A DNA stretch of 64,000 nucleotides, taken from assembly GCF_008039615.1 (NCBI RefSeq), contig NZ_VDUZ01000005.1, positions 1-64,000 of the forward strand, written 5' to 3'. Positions 45,158-54,800 of this stretch are shown piece after piece. How positions within the stretch are numbered: position 1 is the first letter of the stretch; each line of letters begins with the position of its first letter. The position numbers and the translations under genes were made by a program. The notes below the pieces were generated by a model. It saw only the letters and a list, made by a program, of their open reading frames with translations, searched no databases and was not told where the DNA came from. This DNA comes from Vineibacter terrae. GTDB taxonomy: Bacteria; Pseudomonadota; Alphaproteobacteria; Reyranellales; Reyranellaceae.

Positions 45158-46303
45158 ATGGCAGATGCGGTGACGACAAGCGGGAGCCCCGACGGTGTGC
45201 GGCTCATCGATGCCGGGCGCACCTCACCGCTGCGGGCGCAGGCCCTGTACCATGGCATCGCCGATGCCATGGCGCCGGGCGATGCGCCGGTGATGGTGCT
45301 GGCCGAGCCCGACGCGCCGTTCGTCAGCGTCGGCGCCCACCAGGACGTTTCGCGCGAGGTCGATATCCAGGCCTGCGCCCGCAGCAACATGGCGGTGATA
45401 CGCCGCGCCACCGGCGGCCCGGCGCTGACGCTGTCGCCCAACACCATGATGGTCCATTTCGTGCTGCCGCGCGGCCGGCCGGAAGCGGGCGGCAGCGCGG
45501 TCGTGCTCTACGGCCGCTTCACCGAGCCGCTGGTGCGGGCATGGCAGGCCTTCGGCGTGCCGGTGGAGCGCTGCGCCTGGGGCGGCATCGAGCTGGCGCG
45601 CTACCGCATCGGCGGTGTGCAGGCGGGCGTGGTCGGCAAGGCCGTCGTGGTCGGCGGCAGCCTGGTGACGGATTTCGACGCCGACACCGTCGTGCGCCAG
45701 GCGAGCCTGCCCTCCGATCAGATCCGGGCGCAGCTGCGCGATCTGATCCGCGAGCGGCTGGCGCAGGCCGGCCGGCCGGTCGACCGCGCCGCGGTACGGA
45801 CCGCGCTGATGGCGGGCGTGGGCGACACGCTGGGCTGGACCTTGCAGGATTCGACGCTGCGCGAGGACGAGCAGGCCGCGATCGAGCGGCGCGAGACGCA
45901 GATGGCGCAGATGCGCCATATCTTTGCCGGCGGGCAGCGCATGGCCAACGCCGGCATGCGCGCCACCGGCGGCCTCAAGCTCGTGGACCTCGTGCGCCGC
46001 AGCGCCGGCGGCCTCGTGCGCCTGCGCCTGCTGGAGCGCGACGGCGTGATCGAGGATATCGAGATCACCGGCGAGCTCACGTCGCTGCCGGCCGACGGGC
46101 TCGACAAGCTGGCGGCGGGTCTCGTCGGGCTGCGGCGCGATGCACCCGATCTTGCGGTCCGCATCCATGACCGGATGGGCCGGTTCGGCCTGGAGCTGCC
46201 GGGCATCACCGCCGCCGAGATCGCGCTCGCCCTGAAGCCGGTGACGGTGCCGGCCGGGCGTCATCCGCTCGATGTGCTGTTCGGCACCAATCCGACATCG
46301 TGA
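45158..46303 (+). CDS. lplA: Lipoate-protein ligase A family protein
   Basis: This 381-residue enzyme would attach lipoate (or octanoate) to a lipoyl domain. The catalytic-domain motifs are VIRRATGGPALTL (the RRxSGGGxVxH-type loop, here with Pro and Ala variations), GVVGKAVVVGGSLV (lysine loop) and a C-terminal LplA accessory-like domain ending LKPVTVPAGRHPLDVLF. It is 44 bp from the divergent dsrE start, so both share a very short promoter region. Its natural target is probably the GcvH-like protein next door, as in sLpl-LbpA pairs; the specificity is inferred. Confidence 0.82.
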   Translation: MADAVTTSGSPDGVRLIDAGRTSPLRAQALYHGIADAMAPGDAPVMVLAEPDAPFVSVGAHQDVSREVDIQACARSNMAVIRRATGGPALTLSPNTMMVHFVLPRGRPEAGGSAVVLYGRFTEPLVRAWQAFGVPVERCAWGGIELARYRIGGVQAGVVGKAVVVGGSLVTDFDADTVVRQASLPSDQIRAQLRDLIRERLAQAGRPVDRAAVRTALMAGVGDTLGWTLQDSTLREDEQAAIERRETQMAQMRHIFAGGQRMANAGMRATGGLKLVDLVRRSAGGLVRLRLLERDGVIEDIEITGELTSLPADGLDKLAAGLVGLRRDAPDLAVRIHDRMGRFGLELPGITAAEIALALKPVTVPAGRHPLDVLFGTNPTS

Positions 46304-46568
46304 CCAAGGCACCCGCCGAAACCAGCGCACGAGCCGGCTGCCGCACGGCGCCACAAGAAGCGATCGCAAGAAGGGGCGGCATGCCGTAAGCTGAGGCCAT
46401 CAGCGCGGCGTCGTGTGGCGCCGGGTCGTGCCGATGACAGCAGGCAGCTCCCGGCGCAGCGTGCATACCGGTACGACAGCCCGGACGACGGCGTGCGCGA
46501 TCGTGCCGCCGGTCCGACTGGACGAAGCAACGACCTCACTGCCCATTCCGAGGGAAAGGAGAGTCGCC

Positions 46569-47960
46569 GTGGCGACCTGGACACCCGACCCGAGCTTCTA
46601 TCCGTCACCACGCATGGCCATGAAGGCCGCGCCGGAGACACTGGCCTACGTGGCTGCCTTCGATCCTGATCGCAAGCAGCCCGACGCGATCGCCGTGGTC
46701 GATGTCGACCCCGCATCGTCGAGCTACGGCAGCATCGTCGGCAACACGCCGATGCCCAATGTCGGCGACGAGCTGCATCATTTCGGCTGGAATGCCTGCT
46801 CGTCCAGCCTGTGCCCGAACGCGCCGCATCCGCACATGGAACGGCGCTACCTCGTGGTGCCCGGGCTGCGCTCCTCGCGCATCCATATCCTCGACACCAG
46901 GCCCGACCCGCGCAAGCCGGCCATCGTCAAGGTGATCGAGCCGGCCGAGGTCGCGGAGCGCGCCGGCTACACCCGCCCCCACACCGTGCATTGCGGTCCC
47001 GAGGGCATCTATGTCGCGGCGCTGGGCAACCGCGAGGGCAAGGGGCCGGGCGGCATCTTCCTGATGGATCACGAGAGCTTCGACGTCCGCGGCCAATGGG
47101 AGATGGATCGCGGTCCGCAGCATTTCGCCTACGACGCCTGGTGGCATCTGGGCCATGACACGATGGTCACCAGCGAGTGGGGCACGCCAGACACGTTCGA
47201 GAACGGGCTGATCCCCGAGGTCCTGCTGGGTGCCAGGTACGGCCGCCGCCTGCACTTCTGGGACCTCAACAAGCGCAAGCACCTGCAGACCATCGACTTC
47301 GGCGACAAGCACCAGCTCGTCTTCGAGCTGCGGCCGGCGCATGACCCCACCAAGGCCTACGGCTTCGTCAATTGCGTGATCAGCCTGGAGAACCTGTCGT
47401 CGTCGATCTGGACCTGGTATCGCGACGGCGACAAGTGGGCGGTCAAGAAGGTGATCGAGATCCCGGCCGAGCCGGCGAGCGAGGATGACCTGCCGCCGGT
47501 GCTCAAGGGCTTCAAGGCATGCCCGCCGCTGGTCACCGATATCGACCTGTCGATGGATGACAAGTTCCTCTACGTCGCCTGCTGGGGCACCGGCGACCTG
47601 CAGCAATACGACGTGTCCGACCCGTTCAACCCCAAGCTCACCGGCAAGGTGCGCATCGGCGGCATCGTCTCCCGCGCCGCGCATCCGTCGGGGGCCGGTC
47701 CGCTCAACGGCGGCCCGCAGATGGTGGAGATCAGCCGCGACGGGCGGCGCGTCTATTTCACCAACTCGCTCTACGGCGCCATCGACCCGCAATTCTATCC
47801 CGACGGCATCGAGGGCTGGATGGTCAAGCTCGACGCGGATCCGTCCGGCGGCATCGCCTTCGACCCGAAGTTCTTCGTCAAGTGGCCGAAGTCGCACCGG
47901 CCGCACCAGGTCCGCCTCGAGGGCGGCGACTGCTCGTCCGATTCGTACTGCTATCCGTAG
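46569..47960 (+). CDS. mtoX: SBP56 family protein, probable methanethiol oxidase
   Basis: This 463-residue protein is the bacterial form of selenium-binding protein 1 (SBP56), a seven-bladed propeller now known as a copper-dependent methanethiol oxidase that turns CH3SH into formaldehyde, H2S and H2O2. Signature segments include HHFGWNACSSSLCPNAP (the CSSC-type cysteine motif of SBP56, here CSSSLC), RSSRIHILDTRPDPRKP, PHTVHCGPEGIY, PQHFAYDAWWHLGHDTMVTS and HRPHQVRLEGGDCSSD. The GTG at 46569 follows aaggagagtcgcc and gives the family length. It lies between lipoyl/DsrE genes and the sox genes, which fits production of sulfide for oxidation. Confidence 0.9.
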   Translation: MATWTPDPSFYPSPRMAMKAAPETLAYVAAFDPDRKQPDAIAVVDVDPASSSYGSIVGNTPMPNVGDELHHFGWNACSSSLCPNAPHPHMERRYLVVPGLRSSRIHILDTRPDPRKPAIVKVIEPAEVAERAGYTRPHTVHCGPEGIYVAALGNREGKGPGGIFLMDHESFDVRGQWEMDRGPQHFAYDAWWHLGHDTMVTSEWGTPDTFENGLIPEVLLGARYGRRLHFWDLNKRKHLQTIDFGDKHQLVFELRPAHDPTKAYGFVNCVISLENLSSSIWTWYRDGDKWAVKKVIEIPAEPASEDDLPPVLKGFKACPPLVTDIDLSMDDKFLYVACWGTGDLQQYDVSDPFNPKLTGKVRIGGIVSRAAHPSGAGPLNGGPQMVEISRDGRRVYFTNSLYGAIDPQFYPDGIEGWMVKLDADPSGGIAFDPKFFVKWPKSHRPHQVRLEGGDCSSDSYCYP

Positions 47961-47961
47961 A

Positions 47962-48090
47962 CCCTCTCCCGCAAGCGGGAGAGGGAGGGGCCCACGCGAA
48001 GCGTGGGAGGGTGAGGGCGAACAATCGAGGCGCCGTGCGTGAAGCCCTCACCCGCCGCTGCGCGGCGACCTCTCCCGCTCGCGGGAGAGG
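47962..48090. repeat. Palindromic repeat, 'ctctcccgc' family
   Basis: It opens with cctctcccgcaagcgggaga ggg, carries cccacgcgaagcgtgggagg gtga and cctcaccc, and closes with cctctcccgctcgcgggaga gg. The closing arm lies nine bases before the ATG of the membrane protein, at a good distance to act as its Shine-Dalgarno. Confidence 0.92.
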
Positions 48091-48099
48091 TGAATAGCC

Positions 48100-48729
48100 A
48101 TGACCGACCCCTGGCCTTGGCTGACCCTGGCCGGGTTGGGCGCCTTCCATGGCCTCAATCCGGCCATGGGCTGGCTGTTCGCGGTGGCGCTGGGCCTGCA
48201 CCGCCAGGACCGCCGTCTCGTCTGGCTGTCGCTGCTGCCGATCGCGCTGGGCCATGCCCTGTCGGTCGCCGCCATGGCCATGGTCTTCGTGTCGGCCGGC
48301 GTCATGGTGCCGCCGCGCGCGGTGCGCATTGCCGCCGGCCTCGCCCTGATCAGCTGGGCGTTCTACCACTGGCGCTACGGCGCGCGTCATCGCGTGCGCG
48401 TCGGCATGCGCACCGGCATGGCGGGTCTGGTGCTGTGGTCGTTCCTCATGGCGACCGGTCATGGCGCCGGCCTGATGCTGTGGCCGGTGCTGATGCCGCT
48501 GTGCTTTCCCGACGGCGCGCCAGCGCCCGGCGCTGCCGGGCCGATCGTGACCGCGCTCATCGGCGTGGGCGTGCATACGCTGTCGATGCTGGTGGTGACG
48601 GGGCTCATCGCGGTCACGGTCTATGCCTGGCTCGGCCTGTCCATCCTGCGCAGCGCCTGGATCAACCTTGACCTCATGTGGACCGTGGCCCTCGCCGCCG
48701 CCGGCGGATGGCTTTTGCTGGCCGGTTGA
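48100..48729 (+). CDS. Multi-pass membrane protein, function unknown
   Basis: This 209-residue protein has about six hydrophobic helices (for example WPWLTLAGLGAFHGLNPAMG, WLSLLPIALGHALSVAAMAM, VRIAAGLALISWAFYHW, GLVLWSFLMATGHGAGLMLW, ALIGVGVHTLSMLVVTGLIA and VALAAAGGWLLLAG). The conserved-looking GAFHGLNPAMGWLFA and GHALS histidines recall nickel/cobalt- or metal-exporter-type proteins, but I would not assign it. It follows SBP56 after a palindromic repeat and may be co-transcribed; a link to copper or sulfur handling is speculative. Confidence 0.7.
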   Translation: MTDPWPWLTLAGLGAFHGLNPAMGWLFAVALGLHRQDRRLVWLSLLPIALGHALSVAAMAMVFVSAGVMVPPRAVRIAAGLALISWAFYHWRYGARHRVRVGMRTGMAGLVLWSFLMATGHGAGLMLWPVLMPLCFPDGAPAPGAAGPIVTALIGVGVHTLSMLVVTGLIAVTVYAWLGLSILRSAWINLDLMWTVALAAAGGWLLLAG

Positions 48730-48824
48730 AATGTGATGGTACAATACTCGCCGACCTCTTGCGCCAGCAGGTCATCTGCGAGATCATGTCAAGGGGACAA
48801 GAATACGTACTTGGGGAGGCTGGG

Positions 48825-49985
48825 ATGAGAAAGTCACAGCCAAATAAGAAGGCGCCTCGGGGATCCAGGGGGAAGAGACCGGATATCCTCGGCGCGAGGA
48901 CAACATCAAAAGGTCTCGGTGCCGGGGAGCGCTTCTATGCGCTCGGCGGATTCACCGGCCGGATGGAGTCGCTGCAGGAGGGCACCGCAGCCGGTGCGCC
49001 GAAGGTGCCGGATGCCGAGGACATCGCACGCATGGCCGGTGCCCTCAGCACGGCGGCGCGGGAGGATCCGGGCGCCTTCGGCGTCCTGTCCGAACGGCCC
49101 AGCGAGGGCGACCTGCGCGAGCTGCTCAGCGACACCTTCACGGCGCTGCGGCAGCAGGGACCGAAGGCGCCGCTGTCGGCGCCGCAGCGCAGCGCGCTGG
49201 AGGCGATCATCCGCCTGAGGGGGCGACCGGCGCTGCTCGTGCGGGACGATACCTTCGTCGTTCCCGAGGGTGCCTGGGAGATGTTGGCGCCCTTCCGCCC
49301 CGATATGTCTACCGTCCTCAAAAGCGTGTGCCGCATCGAGATCGCGGAAGGCTATCCGGAGCTGCCCTACGCCGGCACCGGCTTCGTCATTGGAAAGAAC
49401 CTGGTCATGACCAACGCGCATGTCGCGGAGGTGTTCGCGGCCAAGGCGGCCGGGGGGTGGCGGATCAAGCCTTCGATGAAGATCATGATCGACTTCAAGG
49501 AGGAGTTCGGGTCCGCCGCGCGCGCGGAATTCCCGATCGTGGAGATCGTCGGCATCCACAAGACGCTTGATCTGGCGCTGCTGAAGGCAAACCCGAGAGG
49601 CACGCCGGGTCACGCCTTCCCCAAGCCGCTGAGCGTGCAAAAGGATTCGGGCTTCGTGGCTGCCGGCAACAACGTCTACACCGCCGGCTATCCCGCTTCG
49701 GATTCGAGCCGCAATGATCCCACCCAGATGCATCGCATCTATGGCGGGATCTACGAGAAGAAGCGCCTGTCGCCAGGGCGGATCATGGCTGCCAGTGTCG
49801 CGAACAAGGATCTGTCGCACGACTGCTCGACGCTGGGCGGCAATTCCGGGTCGTGCGTTGCCGATCTGGCGACACACACCGTCGTCGGCCTGCATCACGG
49901 CGGCCGCTACCGGGAGGCGAACCATGCGGTTCTGCTGCCCACCCTGGTCAACGACCCGATGCTGGCGGCGGTGAATTTCAGGTAG
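48825..49985 (+). CDS. Trypsin-like serine protease with N-terminal unknown domain
   Basis: This 386-residue protein has an N-terminal basic stretch and an uncharacterised region (residues about 30-175), then a chymotrypsin-fold protease domain. The catalytic triad is visible: His199 in LVMTNAHVAEVF, Asp249 in KTLDLALLK and Ser341 in LGGNSGSCV. No signal peptide or membrane helix is found, so it acts inside the cell. The ATG at 48825 follows ggggaggctggg; upstream in-frame ATGs would extend into a region of different composition. It is the first gene of a three-gene cassette with a 9-bp gap to the next. A regulated protease of a conflict/defence system is the best guess. Confidence 0.82.
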   Translation: MRKSQPNKKAPRGSRGKRPDILGARTTSKGLGAGERFYALGGFTGRMESLQEGTAAGAPKVPDAEDIARMAGALSTAAREDPGAFGVLSERPSEGDLRELLSDTFTALRQQGPKAPLSAPQRSALEAIIRLRGRPALLVRDDTFVVPEGAWEMLAPFRPDMSTVLKSVCRIEIAEGYPELPYAGTGFVIGKNLVMTNAHVAEVFAAKAAGGWRIKPSMKIMIDFKEEFGSAARAEFPIVEIVGIHKTLDLALLKANPRGTPGHAFPKPLSVQKDSGFVAAGNNVYTAGYPASDSSRNDPTQMHRIYGGIYEKKRLSPGRIMAASVANKDLSHDCSTLGGNSGSCVADLATHTVVGLHHGGRYREANHAVLLPTLVNDPMLAAVNFR

Positions 49986-49994
49986 GCGGCTGTC

Positions 49995-51887
49995 ATGGCT
50001 GACGATGGCGCGTTACCACCAGCGGAGATCACGCCCGCCGAGCGAGAGCGCAAGATTCTGGCCTATGTGGCGGAGGAATGCCTGAAGTTCGAAGGGCTGC
50101 GCCAGATGTTGATGAATCAGGGCGCCGACGATCCGGTCGCCTTTCGCGGCGCAGACCGCAGCGTCGAGGGCGCCGTGCTGGCGCTGCTTGATCCGGCACG
50201 AACCTCCGCGGCGGTCAATCTTGCGCGAATCGCCTTGTACGAAGGCCTTTTCTACCACCGTGAGATCGGGAAGCTGCGGTTTGGCCTCAATGAGGTGATC
50301 GATCGGAACGATCAGGATGCGATGCAGGCCATGCAGGCGCGCGACGATATCTTTGCGCGCTGGGCCGAGTTCGCCGAGGGCATGTCGCGGGTTGGCCCGG
50401 CGATCTGCAAGATCCGCGTCAAGGGGACCGACAAGGGGACCGGATTCCTGGTCAGTGACCAGCATGTGCTCACCGCTCATCACACGGTCGGATCCTTGAT
50501 CGACACGAACGGCGTCGCGAAGCCCGGCAGCGATCTGCAGATGGAGTTCGTCTTCGACGACATCGTACTGGCGGGCAAGCCCATCGGGGCTTTTCGCACG
50601 ATCGTGCACGCCGCGAAGGATTGGCTCGAATTGTCGTCGGTCAGGGACGACGATGAAGACAAGCCTACGGGGCCATTGCCCCAGATCACGCCGGGCCGCC
50701 TCGACTTCGCGCTGATCAAGCTGGCGAAGCCGATCGGCAAGATTCCGCCCAGGTACCGCAGGAACTCGCCGCGCGGCTCGATCGACCTTGCCAACCTGGC
50801 GACGCCAGCCCAGAGCGGCACCCAGATGCTGATCGCGCATCATCCGGGCGGCGCCGATCTGCGCCTGTCCGTGGGGCTGGTTCATACCTTTTCCAATTGC
50901 CGGCAGCGCATCCGGTACAAGACGCCCACTGTTCACGGTTCCTCCGGCGCGCCTTGCTTCTCGGTCGATTGGAGACCTCAGGCGCTGCACAATGCCGGTT
51001 ATGACGCGGCACGGGTCAATCAGGGGATACCCGTGGCGCTGATCCAGGCAGCGATCACCGGTGCCGGCGGCGGCCGCAACGTACTTGCGCCGAAGCCTGC
51101 CTTCCTGTCGCCGGTGACGGCCGAGAACAAGCCGATTCTTGGCCGGCAGGATCTCGCCGAGCGCATCGAGGCGATGATCGACGGTAGCAGCGATCTGACG
51201 ACGATCACCGTCACCGGCGCGACGGGTTCGGGCAAGACGTTCACAGGCGAGCTGGTGCGCAGCCTGGCCATGAGCCGTGGCCAGCAGGCATTCCTGTTCG
51301 ACGCGGAAAAATTCGCAGGCGACACGCCGGAGAAATTCGCGCGGCGCCTCGTCAACGAGATATCGGGGCACGTCGATGCCGAGCCGCCGCCGGCCCCGGA
51401 CAGTCGCCAGCGCGCGCGCTGGATCACCCTCAAGCTCAGCGAGTGGACCCAGGGCTTGCTGGCCGTGGACTCCGGCGGGGCGCCGGCGCGACGGACGTTG
51501 TGGCTGATCTTCGACGGGCTCGATGTCGTGCAGTTTGCACAGGAGACGCATGACCTGCTCGTCGCCATGATCGCTGGCGACGAATCGGGGCCGGCTCAGC
51601 CGCTGCGTTACGTGCTGCTGGGCTATGGCGGCGATCTGGCGAGCGTTCAGCCCGAGCGCATCTGGCGCAGCGACCTCAATTTGCTATCGGGGACTGCCGT
51701 GGCGCCGTTCATGGCGCATGTGCGCGATGCGCTTGGCAAGCCGCTGGATGATCAGTTGCGCGAAGCGAGCGCCTATGTCGAGCAGGCGAGGGACCTCGGT
51801 ATCACCTCCGTGTCCCATCTGGCGAAGGCGCTGGAAAGATGGGCCGCGCGCCGCCGCAAGGGGGCGGATGCCGCCGGCGAGGAGTAG
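49995..51887 (+). CDS. Trypsin-like protease fused to a P-loop NTPase
   Basis: This 630-residue cytoplasmic protein has three parts. Residues about 15-100 form a helical N-terminal domain (ILAYVAEECLKFEGLRQMLM) resembling effector-associated adaptor domains. Residues about 130-345 form a trypsin-like protease with His163 (LTAHHTVGS), Asp237 (RLDFALIKL) and Ser317 (VHGSSGAPCF). Residues about 385-600 form an NTPase with Walker A GATGSGKT (408-415) and Walker B LWLIFDGLD (Asp507). Protease and NTPase in one chain, between a second protease and a STAND ATPase, suggests NTP-controlled proteolysis. The next gene starts 4 bp after the stop. Confidence 0.82.
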   Translation: MADDGALPPAEITPAERERKILAYVAEECLKFEGLRQMLMNQGADDPVAFRGADRSVEGAVLALLDPARTSAAVNLARIALYEGLFYHREIGKLRFGLNEVIDRNDQDAMQAMQARDDIFARWAEFAEGMSRVGPAICKIRVKGTDKGTGFLVSDQHVLTAHHTVGSLIDTNGVAKPGSDLQMEFVFDDIVLAGKPIGAFRTIVHAAKDWLELSSVRDDDEDKPTGPLPQITPGRLDFALIKLAKPIGKIPPRYRRNSPRGSIDLANLATPAQSGTQMLIAHHPGGADLRLSVGLVHTFSNCRQRIRYKTPTVHGSSGAPCFSVDWRPQALHNAGYDAARVNQGIPVALIQAAITGAGGGRNVLAPKPAFLSPVTAENKPILGRQDLAERIEAMIDGSSDLTTITVTGATGSGKTFTGELVRSLAMSRGQQAFLFDAEKFAGDTPEKFARRLVNEISGHVDAEPPPAPDSRQRARWITLKLSEWTQGLLAVDSGGAPARRTLWLIFDGLDVVQFAQETHDLLVAMIAGDESGPAQPLRYVLLGYGGDLASVQPERIWRSDLNLLSGTAVAPFMAHVRDALGKPLDDQLREASAYVEQARDLGITSVSHLAKALERWAARRRKGADAAGEE

Positions 51888-51891
51888 GGCC

Positions 51892-54800
51892 TTGGCGAAC
51901 GTGCCGAATCCGGCGCCGATGATCCCCGAAGACGATCTTGCCGATCTGCGGGAGATCGCCCGGGCATCGCGCGCACCTGCGCCCGACGTCGGCTGGCGCA
52001 GCGTTGGATCATCGACCTACCAGAAGATCCTGAAGACGGCTGCGTTTCTGGGCCGGTTCGAGCCGGCGCGCCTGTTTCCCGATGCCGGCGTGGCCGACCT
52101 CCGGCAGCTGCTGAACGTCTGCAATGTCGCGGCCGAAGGTGACACGACGCAGTGGATCCTGAAGGCGGACGAGCGCCGAAAGATATTCGCCGACGTGGCG
52201 ACCACGGTCGATGGGCTGCGCGCCGGGGTCGACGAGGCGCAGCAGCAGCTCCAGGCCCTGGGTGCGTCGGCCGGCGATGCCCTCAGCCAGGCCCTGGCCA
52301 GCCTCGCAAGCGGGGCGCGCATCGATCCCGCGGTCGCCAGCCGCGAAGCCCTGGCGGCCTACAGGTCCGTGCTGGGGTGGCTTCCGGAAGCATCGAGCCT
52401 GCCCGTCAGTCCACGCGCCGAGCTGCGCCGGATCGAGCTCGAGGAGCTGCTCGAGGCGTTCCGTTTCCTGACGGGTTACGATCCACAGACCGGCCGGGAT
52501 CTCTTTGTCGGCCGCGACAAGGAACTGCGGGATCTGCGGGTGTTTGCCGACGTTCTGGAGTCGGAGGGCATCGGCGAGTCCATCCGCCGCGCCGTGCGGC
52601 GCGTGGCCGGTCGTCGACCGGCAACGATGATCCTGAGCGGGGTCGGTGGCATCGGCAAATCGACTCTGCTGGCGAAGTTCATCCTGCAGCACGTGCAGCC
52701 GGACGCCGGGCAGCAGATGTGGTTCGCCTATCTCGACTTCGACCGCTCGACGGTCACGGCAGCTCAACCTGGCACGCTGCTTCTGGAGATCGTGCGGCAG
52801 CTGAGCTGGCAATTGCCGGCGGGCCATGACGATCTGCGGCAGCTGCGCGCCCAGGTCCGCGAATGGATGGAGCAACGGCAACGCGCGGCAGGCAGCACGG
52901 CGAGCGAAAGCGGGACGGCATCTCGGCAGGCGGCCGCCATGCATGACGCCCGGATTCCTCCCGACCTGCTGCCGCCTCAGGTCCTCTATTCATTCCTGAG
53001 CGGGCTTTCACGGCAGATCACGTCCAGCGACGCGCCCGACCTGCCGCTGCTCCTGGTGTTCGACACGCTCGAAGAAGCCCAGGCTCTGGGAGATGAGGCG
53101 GTTCGCCGGCTTCAGGGATTCATCGAAGCCGTCCACGCCGCCATGCCCCAGACGCGGGTTCTGATCGCCGGTCGCGACGACGCCAAGGGCTTTTTCACGA
53201 CCGCGGCGCGGCACACCCTGGAAGAATTCGCGGATCGCGCCAGTCGCCAGTCCTTCCTCGAGCGACGCGGCGTCAGCCCATCCATCTCGGCCCAGGTCGC
53301 GGACGAAGTCGGCGGTCGTCCGCTCGCCTTGCTGCTGGCGGCACGGCTGGTGCGGGAGAAGGGTGCCGACGCGGCGAGCGTGAGCTTCGTGGACACGCTG
53401 AGGGGCCTCTTCAGGAAGCGGCTGATCGAAGGGATACTGTATGGGCGGATTCTCGATCACGTCGCCAAGGATCTGCGGGACCTTGTGCACCCCGGCCTGG
53501 TGTTGCGCCGTATCGATCACGACGTCGTACGCCAGGTCATGCTGCCCGTCCTCGGACACCCCGACCTTTCCGACGACCGGATCGCGGCAATCCTCGATGT
53601 GCTTCGCCGCCAGAAGGATCTCGTAAGGGTCGAGCCCGACGGAAGCGTGCGCCACCGCGCCGACATCCGCGGCCAGATGCTGGAGCTGATGCGCGAGGAA
53701 AAGCCACGGGAAACGGAGGCGCTGCATCGCGCCGCAGCCGACTACTACCTCAGGCGGCAGGCTGATCCGGCGAACGCCGCCACAGCCGAGCGCGATCGCG
53801 TCGAGGAGCTGTATCACCGGCTCGCCGCCGGGCTCGACCTCGACACAATTCCGGGACGATGGACCTCCCGAGCGCGGTTGGATCTGGCGTCGGCAGTCGA
53901 CGAAATCGCCCATGTCGGAGGTCGGGGAACGCTCAAGGTGATGCTTGATCGCAGTCCGACGGATGAAGAGGGGCGCGCGCTGCCAGTGAGCCTGCGGCGG
54001 GAATGGGCGATCCGCACGATCAAAGCGTCGCTGTCAGCCGATGAGCCGGAGAGGGCACTGGCCGTGCTATCGGAAAGCGGCGACCTTCTTCCAGACGACA
54101 AGCGCCTTCTCCTGGAGCGTCGGACATTTGATCGGGCCGGCAAATGGGACCAGGCAAGAAACCTCAAAGGCTGGCGCTCGCACACAAACCCCCGAGATTG
54201 GGGCATCATGTCGATCCCCGTGAAGTCAGCGCAAGGGGCCTGGTTATTGCCCCTGGAAGATTGGGGCATGTCGGTCCTTGAGGCGGCTGATTTCGTTGAG
54301 CGCGTTGTCGACGAGCCGGAAAAGTGGAGCGAGCTGGCGAGATTCCTGTCCGAGCTCGCGGTAGAGGGCGTGCCGTGGCGTCCGGGCGAATTGCTGGCCA
54401 TCGTCCGGTTGCAGGCGCGACTGGCGCGAGGCGGCCTTCGCCGTGCATCGGCTGATGACGTCACGCGCGGTTGGTACGACGATCGGCCATGGCCGATCAC
54501 GGCGACGCCGACCAACGACCAGTTCTGGTTCATCACCTTGACGGATGAAGTCGATCGGACAGGGTTCGCGATTTGTGACGGCATGCCGATGATCGAGGTG
54601 ATGCGAAACCAGGTCAGGTTCCTTGGCCGCCTGCTCGATGACGCGCGGCAATCGACGCCGGTTCTGATGGCCGCGCGCAGCATCTGCGAAGTGATGGAGA
54701 AGGAGACCCGCATCTTCCGGCACGTGGCCCGGAGGATCGGCATACCGGAGACGGACATCGGCCCCGCCGAGTCGCTGGTTCTGCGGCATGTCATGCGCCC

